This document shows, in pieces, positions 38,691 to 52,285 of a stretch of 64,000 bases of DNA. The DNA lies in contig VWZX01009068.1 in assembly GCA_013399015.1 (NCBI GenBank), positions 1,792,816 through 1,856,815 of the forward strand, in the 5' to 3' direction. The stretch's first letter is position 1. Every line of letters starts with the position of its first letter. Both the position numbers and the translations under genes were made by a program. The notes beneath the pieces were generated by a model. The model was not told the origin of the DNA, ran no database searches, and saw only the letters and a program-made list of their open reading frames with translations. The stretch comes from Galbula dea (Eukaryota > Chordata > Aves > Piciformes > Galbulidae).

Positions 38691-40766
38691 CTGAAATCAC
38701 TTGAAATTCTTTGCTAACTCAAACAAGCATCACATAGAAAAAACCTGCCAGAGCCTCTTCTTACTAATCCACCGAAGAGTTTAGGTTACTCCCTGAATTT
38801 GAGTGGCCAGACATTTTCAGTGGTGATGTAGCAGCTTGCTGGAAGATCCTCCCTCTTTTGCCAACCTGCCAGACTGTGTGTTGACCCTGAGAACACAGTA
38901 CAAAGCTAATCTATTTACCAAAGCACTTTCCCCAGTGCAGGATGAAATAAGGTGCGTCTGGAAGAAAAATAATAGGCAGTTAGGCAACAAGGGAGCACTG
39001 CTGCAGGCATGAGTGGTTTATCTTCTGTTTGATCTCTTCTGCTAGGAGAAGACAAGAATGGACATAATAAATCTCCACAAATGCATGAAAGAAACAAACA
39101 ACTGTCAAGAGTCTGGGGTGACTTGGGAAGTGAGGACAACTCTATTTTTACCTGGTTGCTCCAACACAGTGACAAATCCACATTACAAAAAGCCGTCATC
39201 ACAAAGACAGCGTTCATCTTTTTAAGATGAAGAAGCATTTAAACAAGATGGAATAAAGTAAGAAAAATTATTCCAAATTCTAAAAAAGTCTTCCATAAGC
39301 ATTTTTGTAGGAATATTTCCCAAGGAAGCTCTCCAGATTCCTTTGTGTGGGAAAAAGGAGGAGAAATCCTTCTAAGATGCCATGAGAAAAAAGAAAGTGC
39401 TGTGCATGAAGGTTCCTCCAAGAACTTTGCCAGTGTTTTAACTAGGATGTCTATTCCTTCCTGCCTAAGCAGCTTTAATGCTATGGCATCCTCTGTTTTC
39501 CTCCATCATCAAGGTTTTTTTATCTACCTCCAATTTGCTCCCCGGCACATAGTATTTCTGAGACTGTTCTCCAGCCTCAGATCTCTACACCTCTCCAGAT
39601 CTCTAACAGTGCCACAATCAATTCCATCCCTTATCTATAGAAATTACTTGATCTCTTTGATGAATTATGCAATGTTTATCCACCATTTGATCTTTTCTGA
39701 TTGTATCATAGCAACAGACAACAGTTTATGGTGGATCTTGTGCTAACACTCACCAACAGAACACATTTACGAGTTCTGGTTTCTTGGAACAATAACACCA
39801 GTCAACAAGTTATCTTAATTTTATGCTAAAATTAGAGCACTTGAACATTATTTATTTCAAGTCCACTGGTTTTATTCAATACTAGGAAGCAGCGAGAATG
39901 TGTCACAAGCATTGCAACCTGTAGAATTTAATCTGTGACATTCATGCAATAATGTTTGCAAATCTGAGCTGCTGGAACAGAAAACACTACATGGCAACCG
40001 CACAAGGTAAAAATCTAAGTGTGCTCACCACATTCATTTGTCTAAATACACTTGTAAAAGAGAGACCTAAAATGTTTAGATTTAGGTTCAGAGGAGCTTC
40101 TCCGAGTCATAAAGAAAATCACGTTAAAGACAGACATCAAAAAAGATGAGATAAAGCTCATCATCCCTCTCTATATCCATTTCCCACCTTGTGCTATCTA
40201 TTAAGTTAGAAGTGAAGTAGGTTTTAGTTAAATCTGAGGGAGGATCTCTCAAAAGTTCAGCCAAAAACAGGAAGCAAGATTTATAATGTGCCAGCCCTGT
40301 TCTCCACTGAACACAGTGTCACTAGACAATGTCACAAACCACGAGTAGCTAAGTTTCTCCAAAGGCAGTTTTGGTCACCAATGAAACAGTCTCTTTTCCT
40401 GCTGCTGCTGAAGGTGCTATGTAAGGAAACAGCCCTGAACACAGCTCCCATGGACTTAAGAGATTTCACATGTCTTTTCCTATGTACAGTGGCGTAATGC
40501 TGGAGTCACAATCCTACACAGAGGGACTGTACTGCAGCTATACAAATTGCTCCAGTTAAGTCCCAAACTGCTGCAGTTTCTGTAGCTGCTGACTGCGCTT
40601 TAGTCTGTCTCCCAAAACAAGCAGAACGTTTCAGACATTTCTTACCAAATGAGTCAGTCAGGTATGATGCTTAAGTAATGTTTAGCATCCACAGTTATTT
40701 TGTAACCACGCATTCCTGGAAGTAAATCCTGTCTTAGGCCTTATATGGAGAAATGCATAAAACTAC

Positions 40767-40914
40767 CGAGTATTCAGACTGCAGTTTTCTAACTTTTGCT
40801 AGCAAAGCCTCATCAACTACTAAGCAGCATATTCCCTCTCCCTTGACAACTGAACCGTGTTCTTCATGATCCTTACAAGGGTCCCCGATTACAGAAGCAG
40901 CCTCAGTATCTCTC
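40767..40914 (-). CDS. Candidate coding exon of gene X (40.9 kb)
   Basis: The exon is 148 bases and follows an acceptor with the sequence actgcctgcag. One leading base plus 49 codons end in phase 0 at a weak donor TCG|GTAGTT. The peptide includes KGEGICCLVVDEALLAKVRK, a plausible alternation of beta strand and helix. The other two frames contain stops. Phase agrees with the 42.9 kb exon. The reading frame stays open past the donor for a few codons before TAA, so an alternative end is possible. Function unknown; I could not match it to a family. Confidence 0.4.
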
Positions 40915-42843
40915 CTGCAGGCAGTAGGACAGATCCTGAACTTTGGCTTCATAATCCAGTATTCTTCTCCCTTCTTCTGATAGCACTTGCTTATGGCTGG
41001 CCCCTCTTTACTGACTTCTCTACCTACCCAGGGCAGACATGATCTGGAAGGAAAACCTGACTATTCTTTTCAGTATTTAACCTTTTCCTGTGTGCCTCCA
41101 CCTGGCCAGATCTATACAGTCTCCTCTAGTATTACAGAAACACATTGTCAGATGCAGCACCTGATGCAGACTCTTGTCACTGAACACCAAATCCCCCCCT
41201 GCTCCATTCTCTTCCCAATTAATAAATCATGGTGACTTAATGGAACAGACAAAGACAAAAACAGGTTTTTTTCAACCACCTTTTCAGACAAAATAAGAAC
41301 AACCCAAATAATCTGAAACCAGATTTATAAACCTAAGACCTTTTCCAATTTACACATCATTGGCAATTTTTGTATTTCCAACGGAAATGAAGGGTTTGTA
41401 TTAACAGGTTGCACCAGTGTATTTAGATTTCCTGCTGCTTAATTTTACTTGCTTGAATAGGTCACTGACTTCTATTTTACATTGTCCCTATTTCAAATCA
41501 AAATGTAGTGCTCTCAATTCATTTTAAATTAGCTGCTAATATTTTAAAACAGAAGGGTCCAAATATACAACATACCCAGGCACAGATACATGCTTACTTC
41601 TCTTTTCTATGAACACTTTCGTCACACGATAAGGCTATCAGAGAGATTCTTGATTGCTTCCGTTTTCTTCAGCATAGATTAGCACACAAAGCAAAAAAAT
41701 ATACTGCTGACCATTTTGCAAATAGTTTGACAGATTTCTATGTCCACTGTATTATCATATTTTATAATATGCAATATCCTCCCAAAATTATGTTGTACAA
41801 CATCAATATTTATGATTTAATTCTTTCTAAGATAAAGTGTCCTCCAAAGCAATACATCCAAAGATGTGCTGGATGTCAGATTTGGTCACCTACCAAGAAC
41901 AACTTCTCTAAACTCTGAGGGCAGGAAGGAAAGTAACAAGCACTCTGAGGCTTAGTCCCAGCTTACTCTCCCCACACACAGCAGCACAGTGGGGAATGGG
42001 ACAGGAATGTGCCACTGTGAAATTGTCCTTTCTGGCAATAGTACAATCTTAGATCAGGAATATCCCATTCTCCTTCCATCTTCATGCTAAGATCTCATCC
42101 CATCAAAAGGGGAAGGAAAGGTACTAAGTGTTCAGATACATTAACTCCATTTTATGGGAGAAGCCATTGAGTTTCAGACCATGTAAATAAATAACTGTTA
42201 TTTATTAGAGAAGAGCAAGGACCAGAAACAGCTTCACTGACACATTCTAGAAATAAACATGGCTGTTCCTTATCAGATTAACCTGATCTGAGTCTCAGCA
42301 GGGTCCACTTTTCTAAGCAAGCAACATCACGTCTCAGGATGACAGAGCTCTTGTGACCTTTATTGTTGTTACTGTTATCAAGGACATCACAAAATGGTGT
42401 TCCTTGGAAGCTCCATTTGGCTTTGATTTTCTACTGGAGCAAGGATTCGTTTTTTCCTTTTAATTGTTTATTGTTGTAGGGATCAGCCTTTTTAAGGTGT
42501 TTCATGCTATGACTTTTCACACAGAAATAGATGCTGACTCACTGGAAGAAGACAAAAGTTGAAGAATCCAAGAACACCACTGTTAGTACTACCAGCTAAG
42601 CCTGCACCACTACAAACTACAGATCTGGAATCTCAAGCCGTGGACATACTTGAGTTTAATATGTTAGTAACCCTGGGCTTTCTACTTAACAATCATCCTG
42701 AACATATTCAGTCCTTGAAACCACCAAATACATAGAAAAAAGAGGATTTTTCTTCTCCACTCCAAACAGGTAAAACCTTGAGGACAGAAACGCAGATCCA
42801 AGGGTATGTTGGTTGCATTGTTTCTCCCTTTAGAAGACTTCAC

Positions 42844-42931
42844 TCTGAGCTCCCAAACCAACTCGAGACATTTTCCAAGCAAGCAACTGCATATCTGCTC
42901 ATAAAGTCTTTTAGATCCCCAGTCTTCTCCA
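42844..42931 (-). CDS. Candidate coding exon of gene X (42.9 kb)
   Basis: The exon is 88 bases. It follows a pyrimidine-rich acceptor ending in ttttcacag, and the donor is CAGA|GTGAAG, which is moderate. The chosen frame enters after two bases, gives 28 codons including the stretch DFMSRYAVACLENVSSWFGS, and leaves two bases. Those two bases join in phase to the single leading base of the 40.9 kb candidate, giving a Glu codon. A second frame is also open across the same bases (with GEDWGSKRLYEQ), so the frame is not certain. Function unknown. Confidence 0.35.
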
Positions 42932-45900
42932 CTGTGAAAATAAACACCAACTGCATTCCAAACCTTCAGCATCTTAAAATGATATCCACCAGGAATGCAT
43001 CATTCTTGATAAACCCTGCTCCATCTGAAACTTCCATTTGAAATTTCCATTTAATGACAACCATTATCAACATTCAGACAAAAAAAGTTTACATCCATCC
43101 CAAGTTAATAAATCAAAATCAGCATATCAAGTTCTCGATTTCTTTCTGGTTTAATGGGGTTTTAGAATATTATGCAAGTAAGACAAATTTCATGTTGCTA
43201 AGTTGGGGAGTTCATCTATAAACATAAACCACTAAATACCATATTAGAAACAGGTCATTCTTAAATGAGGTTGGCCATAAATTAAACAACACAATTACCA
43301 GGAAATTCTAACAGCTTGGTGAGAATACTCTGCATGATGCTTACATAAATAGACTAAAGCTTGTATTTAAATGACAATCTGATTCTTAAAAATAGGCAGT
43401 TATGATGTCTTCATCATGTAAGAAAATTTGAATTTAACTCTGGGCTGAGTTAAAAACAGGAAGCAAAATTAGCCATTAGCACTGAAAGTCACTTTCATCA
43501 CTGTGTTTTTATAGTCTTTGTCTACATTTTGAGCTGTAATTTCATATTAGAAGACACCGGCAGCTGAAAAGCAAGCTTCAGCATAGTGCTTTGTCCTTCC
43601 TAAGCCCATCCTGCTGCTCATTCCCTGGAGAGCTTTCTCATGCTTTCCCTTTGCTATTCTTGCAGTCAAAGCTCAGCAGGCAAGCAGGAATTTGGGCAGA
43701 ACTTTCCTGCATGCAGCTTACACTGCAGAAACACCCGCATTAACCTTCCCAATAACCCTCATATGCACCAAGGCATAGCAGGGTTAGATTCCCAGCTATG
43801 TCATTTCTATTCACGCTTTATCCTAATGTTTACTAATTTGGGAGAGCAAGGCCAGCACTAGCCTAAGTAAAGGAATGCCTGTACTGGGTAGCTACCAGGG
43901 TCTGCAGACACCTGCCCGGCAACAAACCCTGCTCTGCAATGGCTGGCATCACACCCCTTTCCCTACTTGGGATTAGCATGTCATTTGTCTATGCATCAGC
44001 TCTTCCTACCCCATGTCTCTGGGTAGCTTGTCAGTGGCTTTTCCCACCCACAAGGCAGACTGCTCTGGTGCTGGGATGATCATCTAATGATAGCCACTCA
44101 CAGCTGGCAAGCTGTTGGAATCCCACAACACTACTATAATAAGCACAGGGCATGATTAAACCTGAAGCCTGCTTCTCCAGTGGCATTGTGCCATAACCCA
44201 TATGTGATAAAGAATTTTTTAAAAATGTGACCCACATCCTCTTTCAGTTCCATACCCCTCTACCAGCAGCATCTCGTCACCTGCACAGCCCCCTCCAGCT
44301 AGCAATCCAAGTGGCTTTGGGAAGCTGTATTGTATGGCACAAGTGCCCTCCCTACCAGGACAGGGAGACAGAAATGCATGGCTCACAATCAGCATATCAT
44401 GATGCACTCCAGCTGAGAAAGGAAAGCAGGTTTAGTTTCTCAGTGTTATCTTTCATGCACTAAGTAAACGCGAGACAACTTGAAATTCCGTCACCAGAAG
44501 CTGCAGTGAGCTCATTGCTTTAGAGCTGAGCCTGCCCTAATGTGAAATCAGCATTTCTGCTTGGCTGAGCAGAACCTTTATTATCCCACTGCCACTCTGA
44601 ACACACCAAATTTCAAAATTGTTCCCACAGTAAGTTTAAATCACTTTCTCTTGTAGTTAGACATGCTGACTTTATTTACAAGGTCACAGAAGGCACAGAG
44701 AAATGAGCCAGGTTTTGTCCAAACACCACCAAGCAGGCAAACTAGCTGGCAGCACACTCAAAAGCAAAGAGTGACTGACACCTTGCACTTCACCATCTAA
44801 TTGTTTGTTCACGTTCAGCTATATTACCAGCCCTCTGGCTACCACTAGCCCCTCATAACTTTCCTAAATCTTTGCACAGACATGAACAAGGAAAGCTTCA
44901 AGTAGTCAGTCAGGAATTTTTAATGAGGAATGCCAGGACTGTGAGGAGAAAAGGCAGAGTTAGCCCTTTCCTGAATGCCAGGGGGCAAACCAGCCACATG
45001 CGACATCCTGACAGCTTCTGCCGAGAAAACAAAGCACTGGAAGCACGGCTGCAACTCAAGCAATGAGACAGCCCAAAATTCCTGCAGTAAATGCTTAAAC
45101 TTCTGTCTTCTCAGCTTTCACAGACACTCTTTGAATTTGAGGAATTTGCAAATACTTTTACCCAAACTGGTAGACAAATAAAAAGGAGGCAAGCCAGTCC
45201 TTACATTCTGCAACTTAATTTTACAAATCAGAGGTAACAACAGTTAGTATCCTAAACCTTTGCACAAAGCAGTGATGAAACATTTACATGCATGTATGCA
45301 GGCATATGTACACAGACACATACTCTTTTCATGAGAACAACAACAAAACAAAGAAAGAAATTGTTCCTTTCTGAAGTTACACACAGTTTGTTAAAACTGC
45401 CTTTTGGAAGCAGTTCAATTCTAATCTTTTCCTCTGAAAAAACTCCATGCCTTAAACATACACAGTATGTCATAAACACTATTTCTATTTTCCTTTTAAC
45501 TGCTAACCAGACAGGCAACTAGCAACGGTCCTATTTTAAACACATGGTAAAAGGCAGACAAAATGACATAAAATGGTCTATTAAAATTCAAGGAAGCCCA
45601 AGCAGTTTACTTTTTTTTTTAATAATATCATTAGGTTTTGAAGAAGTTTCTTCCCTTCTTCAACTCTAGAAAGAAAAAAGACATTTTAAGCCATCTCAAA
45701 TTATGTGACAAAACAAAGGTACTGAAAAACACAAATTGCATTAAAAAAATCTCTCTTGACCAAAATCTTTGCCACAACACTACAGCAAACTAAATTTTGA
45801 AAACTTTCTGCTAAAAGCACTTTCCTTCAGGACATGGCTTCAAGCCATCACTGAGAACCAAACACAACCACATGGTCTTCTCACTTTGAGCCATCACTCC

Positions 45901-48900
45901 ATGCTATCTCTTGTCCTAGAAGCATTTGTCTCAGTGGATCTGAGGCTCAAACTCTGCAATTCTGCTCCTCCAGGCACACAACAGGAATGAAGTTGGTCCA
46001 TGCAAGCCTTCCCAGAGCACGGTACCACATTTCTCCAAAATGCTTCTGTTTTGACCTCAGTAACTACATAAGCTGTACACACATGTAGCTTTTCTTCTGG
46101 ACTTACTACTTTTTACCTCTGGAAAGGTCCAGGTGTAGACTCCCTCCTACAGTGCACAGATACACACGCTCACTCGTGTTCTCCGAGATAAACTGTCTTC
46201 CTTAAACAATTTCTGACTTCTTCCTTTTTAACTCTCCATTGTTCTTTTGATTTTCAGGTGAGCAGCTTATTTGAAATAAAAATGTACAGCTTGGTGAAAG
46301 CTCAAAGACATCAGTTTAGACCAAATGCTTACCTACTACCTTTCAGATTTGGGGTTTTTATCCAGATTGGTGGTGATGCTTACTTGTTTGGTCACTGCTC
46401 TATCTGCTTTATGAATATGCTCACAAACAGCCACACTATTTTAACTTTGTCTTCCCGACCTGGAGGTATAAATTTCTCACAAAAGGCTATAACATTATCA
46501 CATATCACCACCATGTTTGTCAGTCTTGAATCCCAGACCTTTACCTTTTGAAACGACTAGTTTTCTAGCAGGTTTCCTTAACAGAATAGGTCACGCTACT
46601 CCAGTAACCAGTTTTCAGATTGGCAAACCACAAGACAACAGCACCATCCAGCGGCCCCTTCTTCAGCCCACACTTTCAAGAGCTACAAATGAATTCTGAG
46701 TACCTCTCTAAGGGGTATGCACCTTGTGAGTTTTTCTCAGAAACACCAAGGTATTTCAGCTCCCTCAGTTTCAGTATTTTCCCAAGAAAGCAGGACTTCA
46801 TTTCCAAAGGGGATAACCCCAACACCACAGATAACCACAAATGATGATCATTTCTGAAATTGTAGAAGTCTCTTATTTTCAGACAGCATTGGGATTACTT
46901 TCTACAAATATCCCTTGCACACTCTCCTGTGGCTGAGAAAACATTATTAACAGACAACTTGCAACAATTCTGAGGTGTCAACCACACTCTTCATCATTTA
47001 AGACCACTGGTCTGAAACCTACTGGTGACCTAGGAAGCTTCCATACTGGTTAAGAGATAAAGGGCACCTCAGATAGGGAATTTCCAATCTGCTGGTTCCA
47101 GAGTGCTTCAGACCACAGAACAGCTAAATCACTAATCTCAAGACAGAGAGAAACACATTAATTTTCAGATGACACTCCTAATGTTTGTGGTATAAACTGG
47201 TTTGTTTGTTGTTGGTTTTTGTTTGGTTGGGTTTTTTTTTTTAGTGTGAGACAGTACTATCCCCTTTGAGATCAGTCTTGTTTAGGCATTCATTCAATTA
47301 CTTGGCAACTGTAGCCAAAAATCTAAGGAGACTGTAGTCAAGCTCTGATCATTCATCAGCTGTTTGGATCACGTCTAGCATTACAGCACATCTTAGTTTT
47401 TTCCTGAAACCATAGTAGGAAGGCATATTTCAGAGAGCAGCACAACTTTTTGATCTATCGCTGTTTCTACCTCACTACATGGTGTCAAGAGACTACCTAC
47501 ACTTAAGCAGAACCAGTCTGTTTCTGGGACTTTTTTGTTCCAAAGCTTGAACTTCATCAGTGGGACATCTTTTCTCCAAGAGGAACATTTCACTTGAGGT
47601 CATCCAATCCTCTCCCTAGTGAACTCAGACATTGTTGTTGCAAAATAATTAATTCCAGCTTGCTTACGCTGCCCTACTTTCTATAATTTACCTAGGACAA
47701 AGGGTTATCTCTCTGATCTTTTCATGGGTGATGTAACAACATGTTGAAGGAAGATCACTGTTAGACTAAATTTCTCCCAGGTGCCTTATAATTATAAGGG
47801 AACAGTCACGGGGCTGTAGTAATAAAAGAAGAGCAGTCTATAGCTTGCTGAGCCAAAAGACTATAAAGAACAGAAAAAAAGGCAGTTGCATAAAAAGCAG
47901 TAAACACTGTACACCCTCGTTACGGAAAGAACTGGATGATCTCATCTCAAAAGGGATTTAGGTGCTTAATTGCCTCTGCAACCAATTCAAACACTCGAAA
48001 TTCCTAAGTCTGTGAAGTGCAGCTTTAATAATAAAATGTTCTTTTACCTACAAGAAAGACTGTTTTAAAAAGTGAACTGTAATTAAATGCTGACAGGTCT
48101 CTGAGCTAAAACCTTTTGTAACAGTAGCATGGACACAGTGTCCCACTGTTAACATTACGTTTTACACTCTGCAGGGACCAAATTTCCTTCCCTTCCGTGG
48201 CATTACTCAGGCATGGAACCATCTGAGAGTCTAAGCCTACGTTCCGTTAGGTTCACAGGACCACAGAGGTTCTACCGACAGTATATTTTCTTTTTTCCCC
48301 TACCATTCTACAACCCAGGGCACATCTGCTCAGATGCACTAGAAGATGTTTGTTTACCTTGATACTAGAGAAACAGTTTGTATTTTTCCTCTCTTCCCAC
48401 CATATAACCACAAACTAGAAGCACCCAACCAATATATTAAGTCATGTACAGCTGAAGCATACATTGCTCGTGGATTGGTCAGAAAGAAACTACCAGAGCC
48501 AGGCTGTGGACCTCCCTCCATTACCTTTGACGCATTTCTGGTCACTCTTTGTAGCTCTGGAAAAAGTCACCTTTCAGCTTTACAGCAGCACACGCTGGAG
48601 GATTGCAAGAGTTTCAGAAACTGCCAGCCATACCAGAAGCTGTTCAGGTGCCTATGACAAACAGAAGAGATTATTTATCTTGCACCCAGAGGCCTCTGAA
48701 AAGGCCCAGGGCCAAATTGCAGGGGAAAAAAAATAAAACAACAACACACCCTCACAACTGTTAGTTCCCAGGTGAAACAGTCAGCAGCCTGGCTGAGCCA
48801 GGCTTCAGCTTAAAACTCTTCTCAATCAGCTGTGCAAGCCCTGGGGCTCTGCTGAAGGTGCATTCCCATCAGGACACCAGACCAGTTTATTATCACAGAG

Positions 48901-49440
48901 CAACAAGAAGTGTTTATTTCTCTCTGTGGCCAAGACAAACAACTGTGGGATTTGATGAAGGCAGTTAGATTGTTATTGTATCACATGCATTTGGCTTCTG
49001 CTCCCACCTATCCTTGCTTATAAAGCAAACACCACATGCGCGCACACACCCTTTCTTAAACAGTAAGAAAGGGTGGAAGGACTCTCACAGAGATGGATGA
49101 AATCAGGTGGTTTGTGCTGCTGAAGATTCAAGAGTGACCAGGAAGACCAAGGCTATTTTCACCATCATTAAAGCATCAAATTAGTCAGTCTATTCCCAAA
49201 CCACACTCACTGAAGAAAGGAGGAAGTAAATGCAAAAGACAAGCTCAAACGCCCCAGTAACCAAATGGAACAGCAAAACCCATCACAACACACATGCATA
49301 CACCCAAAACTGTTTAACCTGCGGCCAAATCTGGGAAATCCAGAAGCTGAGCATCAAGGAAAATTCTCAGAAGGATCAGTATGGGAATAATTTTCACAAG
49401 CAAGCCCCCTTCCACCCAGAGCATGCTCTTCCTCATATAG

Positions 49441-49755
49441 CATTTGACACTGTCTCCCACAGCATCCTTGCAACTAAACTGAGCAAGTGTGGTCTGGCTG
49501 ATTGGGTAGTGAGATAAATTGTGAACTGGCTGAAAGACAGAAGCCAGAGAGTCGTGGTCAATGGGACGGAGTCTAGTTGGAAGCCTGCATCTAGTGGAGT
49601 ACCTCAGGGGTTGGTACTGGGACCAGTACTTTTCAATCTATTTATTAATGACCTGGATGAGGGAACAGAGTGTGCTGTCAGCAAGTTTGCTGATGACACT
49701 AAACTGGGTAGAGTGGCTGACACACTGGAGGGTGTTATCAGTCATCTGGGATGGA
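49441..49755 (+). mobile_element. Decayed CR1-like reverse transcriptase fragment
   Basis: The plus-strand frame reads AFDTVSHSILATKLSKCGLA, then after an in-frame TAA (49,516-49,518) NWLKDRSQRVVVNG, SGVPQGLVLGPVLFNLFIND and KFADDTKLG. These are the central palm blocks of a non-LTR reverse transcriptase, with the catalytic F-A-D-D motif still present. The endonuclease, the N-terminal half and the 3' UTR are missing, and homology ends near 49,755. It is a dead, internal CR1-clade copy, not a host gene. Confidence 0.85.
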
Positions 49756-50476
49756 CACAAATTGGCCATAGTGTTATATAAAAAATGTTCTGAGAATTTT
49801 TCTACATAAGAAAACCAAACCCAGACCTCACATACCAAGAGATTACAGGAAAAACAACCATGAGACAGCAAAAACTGAAACCATAACTAGCTGTTACGAT
49901 TACTGAGTAGTAGGTATGATGTGTGTGGTTACAGAGCAATAATCCATGTTTGGAATCACTGACTGACTACAAACTCTAGCTAGATAGTGCAGGCACATTT
50001 TTTTCAAAACCAGTACCATACCTAGGAGCTCCTTCTAAAGCCCATGCAGAACATGGCAAAACCCGTCAGGGCCTTAAGAGGCACTGCTGAGCAGAACCGT
50101 TTCTGAAAGCCCAGGCAACTTCACCTTATGTGCTCACACAGAAGCTATGCTCGTTTGCAAATCTAAGCATTCCTGAGAAAACAGACTGACAGATCACACA
50201 GAGAGGTGTCAAGCAAGTTAGGTGATGTCTCATGATGACAAAGGGGCACAGTGAAGAATGATCCTGGACTGTGCTAGGTTACATGGAGTCAGAGACAAAA
50301 ATGAAACGAAGCATGTTAACACAGGCTGCATTCTTCTTCTAAGACAGATAAGAGTGCTAGAGGGCTCTCAGCAGGGAAAGAATACTGTTGGCTTCAAAGT
50401 TGTGAAATCTTTGCCTATTTCCAACCAGCTGCCTCAGTGATGGGAAAGGATGAGCAATCATTCCTGGACTGGGAGG

Positions 50477-50494
50477 AAAAAAAAAAAAAAAAAA
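50477..50494. repeat. A18 homopolymer
   Basis: One of several long A-runs on the plus strand (others near 3,167, 10,850, 22,271, 26,879 and 55,296). No adjacent retrocopy or target-site duplication was evident. Confidence 0.85.
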
Positions 50495-52089
50495 CAATCA
50501 GCTTTCCCAAATCATTATGGAAAATAAACCAAACAATAAGTCATATAAAAACCATGATCTGACCAACAAACCTCAAATGGCACGGTAAATATGATGAGAA
50601 CCTCATGGAAGAAGAGTACCAGCTTTCTAGCTGGTACCGAAACATCTAGCAGAGTTGATAGAGAGGTTCCCAGAGTCATGATTACACCATTTTATCTGTG
50701 GCAAGTAAAAGGAAGAAAAGTCTTTTGCAAGGAAGGGCAGAGTCCCCACTTGAGACCACCAAATATAACCATTTAGATCCCAGAAGGCCAAATTCCACCA
50801 AGGTGTCAATCAAAGCTAACAAATCACTGAAAATGAAGAAAATGCTGAAGGAATCAGAAGGATGGAGTTGCAGAAAAAGATTACAAAGGCTGCAGAGTGC
50901 CTTTGTAATAAAAAAGACAAGGAAAATTTGGACTTCTCGACAGATACAATTCTGCACAAAAACTAAATACACAGAACAGCAAAGCTACTTTTAAGTTCTT
51001 AAATAGCCTTTTAATAGCCTCTCTATTGCCTCTGAACTTGTTCTTTCAGCCACTCAAAAGACATTTATCTAACTCACACAGCATTCAGCTTTAAACAAAC
51101 AAATAGATGAACACCAATAAACAATTTAATTAGAATACTGCTGCAAATCACTGGAGATGGAGGTTGTGCAACACTATGCCAGGGCCACACTGCTGCAGTA
51201 AGTGATTTGTAATGGTAGTTCGGACAAGAGAAAAAAATCAGAATGGGGCTGGGGTAGAGATTTTCACTAGCCTCTGATGAGAGTCCCTGCTTTACATGAA
51301 TTATAACCAAATCCTCTAATTACAAGGAAGTCATAATGCCCTTTTCCCTTTCTTAGGTAACATCTAAACACACCAAATTCCTTGCCAAGAAGAAAAGTAA
51401 AGAGCTCTAGGGTGCAATGGATCTCTAAATACTACAGCAATGCACATTTCAGAAACAAAGGCAATTGTTCTCCATATTATTTATATTTGCTGTATATTCA
51501 TCTTTGTATCTCAACAATATTGCTCTTACATTCCTAAAGTAAGTTTTTTCAAAAGCAGTAAGGATCAGCCCAATTCTGCCACTTATAGTGTCACTTCTAC
51601 AGAATCTGCTGAAGGGGGGAAGAAATGAACTGTCTCACAACACAGAAATTTAGACACATGCTCTGTTCAAGAAGCTGTGCTTTATGTTAAACATCTCCCA
51701 CCAGTGATTTGTAAAAATTGAACACACTTATTCTCAAACCCAGCAGAATTAAAATACTAAGAAGAAAAAAAAAGGAAAAAAAATCACACAAGTCCTATGT
51801 AGAACACAAGACAAGTACTTCAGATTGGACGAGCGTCAGAGCAAAGCACTGCCCTAACCCCTTTCATTAAACATTGACACAGGCTCATCTGTCTATGTCA
51901 GTCTCAAACAAACAAACTGAATTTGGCTTCAGAAGTGTTTGGCTGGATTACAGATCACTTTCCCTCTCACCCCACCAAATTAAAAACGTGAAAGAGAGAT
52001 AAGAGAGGCTCAAAACCACTGCCAAGTTTGGGACTGAAAATGAGTCTTTTCCAAGTCCTTGCTAAGCATGTTCTGCTAACTTGGAGATG

Positions 52090-52285
52090 CTATTAAAAAA
52101 AACCAAAACAACCCATAGTACACACTAACTTGATGGATTCCTCTTTAACAATATGCCACATGCCAGAAAAAAAAAAAACACATACCAAACAAAAACCCAA
52201 CCAACAAACAAAACAAATAAGCAACCTCCAACAAACAAAACATACACACAGAAAAACCCAAACAAACAAATAACTACAACAAATC
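52090..52285. repeat. A/C-rich low-complexity tract
   Basis: Nearly 200 bases of irregular CAAA, AAAC and CAAC units with almost no G. It looks like a degenerated simple repeat on the non-template side of a minus-strand intron. Confidence 0.8.

Larger units (their letters stand above)
24550..42931 (-). other. Candidate multi-exon gene X, product unrecognised
   Basis: This span groups ten candidate coding exons on the minus strand, listed separately. I see: open frames with protein-like composition, AG acceptors and GT donors at their edges, and phase agreement for several neighbours: 42.9 to 40.9 kb, 32.1 to 31.9 to 30.9 kb, and 25.6 to 25.3 to 24.6 kb. Links 40.9 to 38.6, 38.6 to 32.1, 30.9 to 27.3 and 27.3 to 25.6 kb do not join in phase, so exons are missing or some calls are false. 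No signal peptide, membrane segment or known catalytic motif is visible in the fragments. The 5' end probably lies to the right of 43 kb. The next promoter downstream on the same strand is the CpG island near 21.5 kb, so X and Y would be tandem genes. I do not know the family and assign no function. Confidence 0.4.

Noticed and set aside
38915..39238. Possible gene X exon at 39.2 kb (MNAVFVMTAFCNVDLSLCWS)
   Set aside because: Good donor (AACCAG|GTAAAA), but its phase 0 end does not match the phase 1 start of the 38.6 kb exon and its acceptor is poor.
47738..47800. Possible ancient CR1 3' end
   Set aside because: Only a loose match to gatcactgttagactaaat; too diverged to call.
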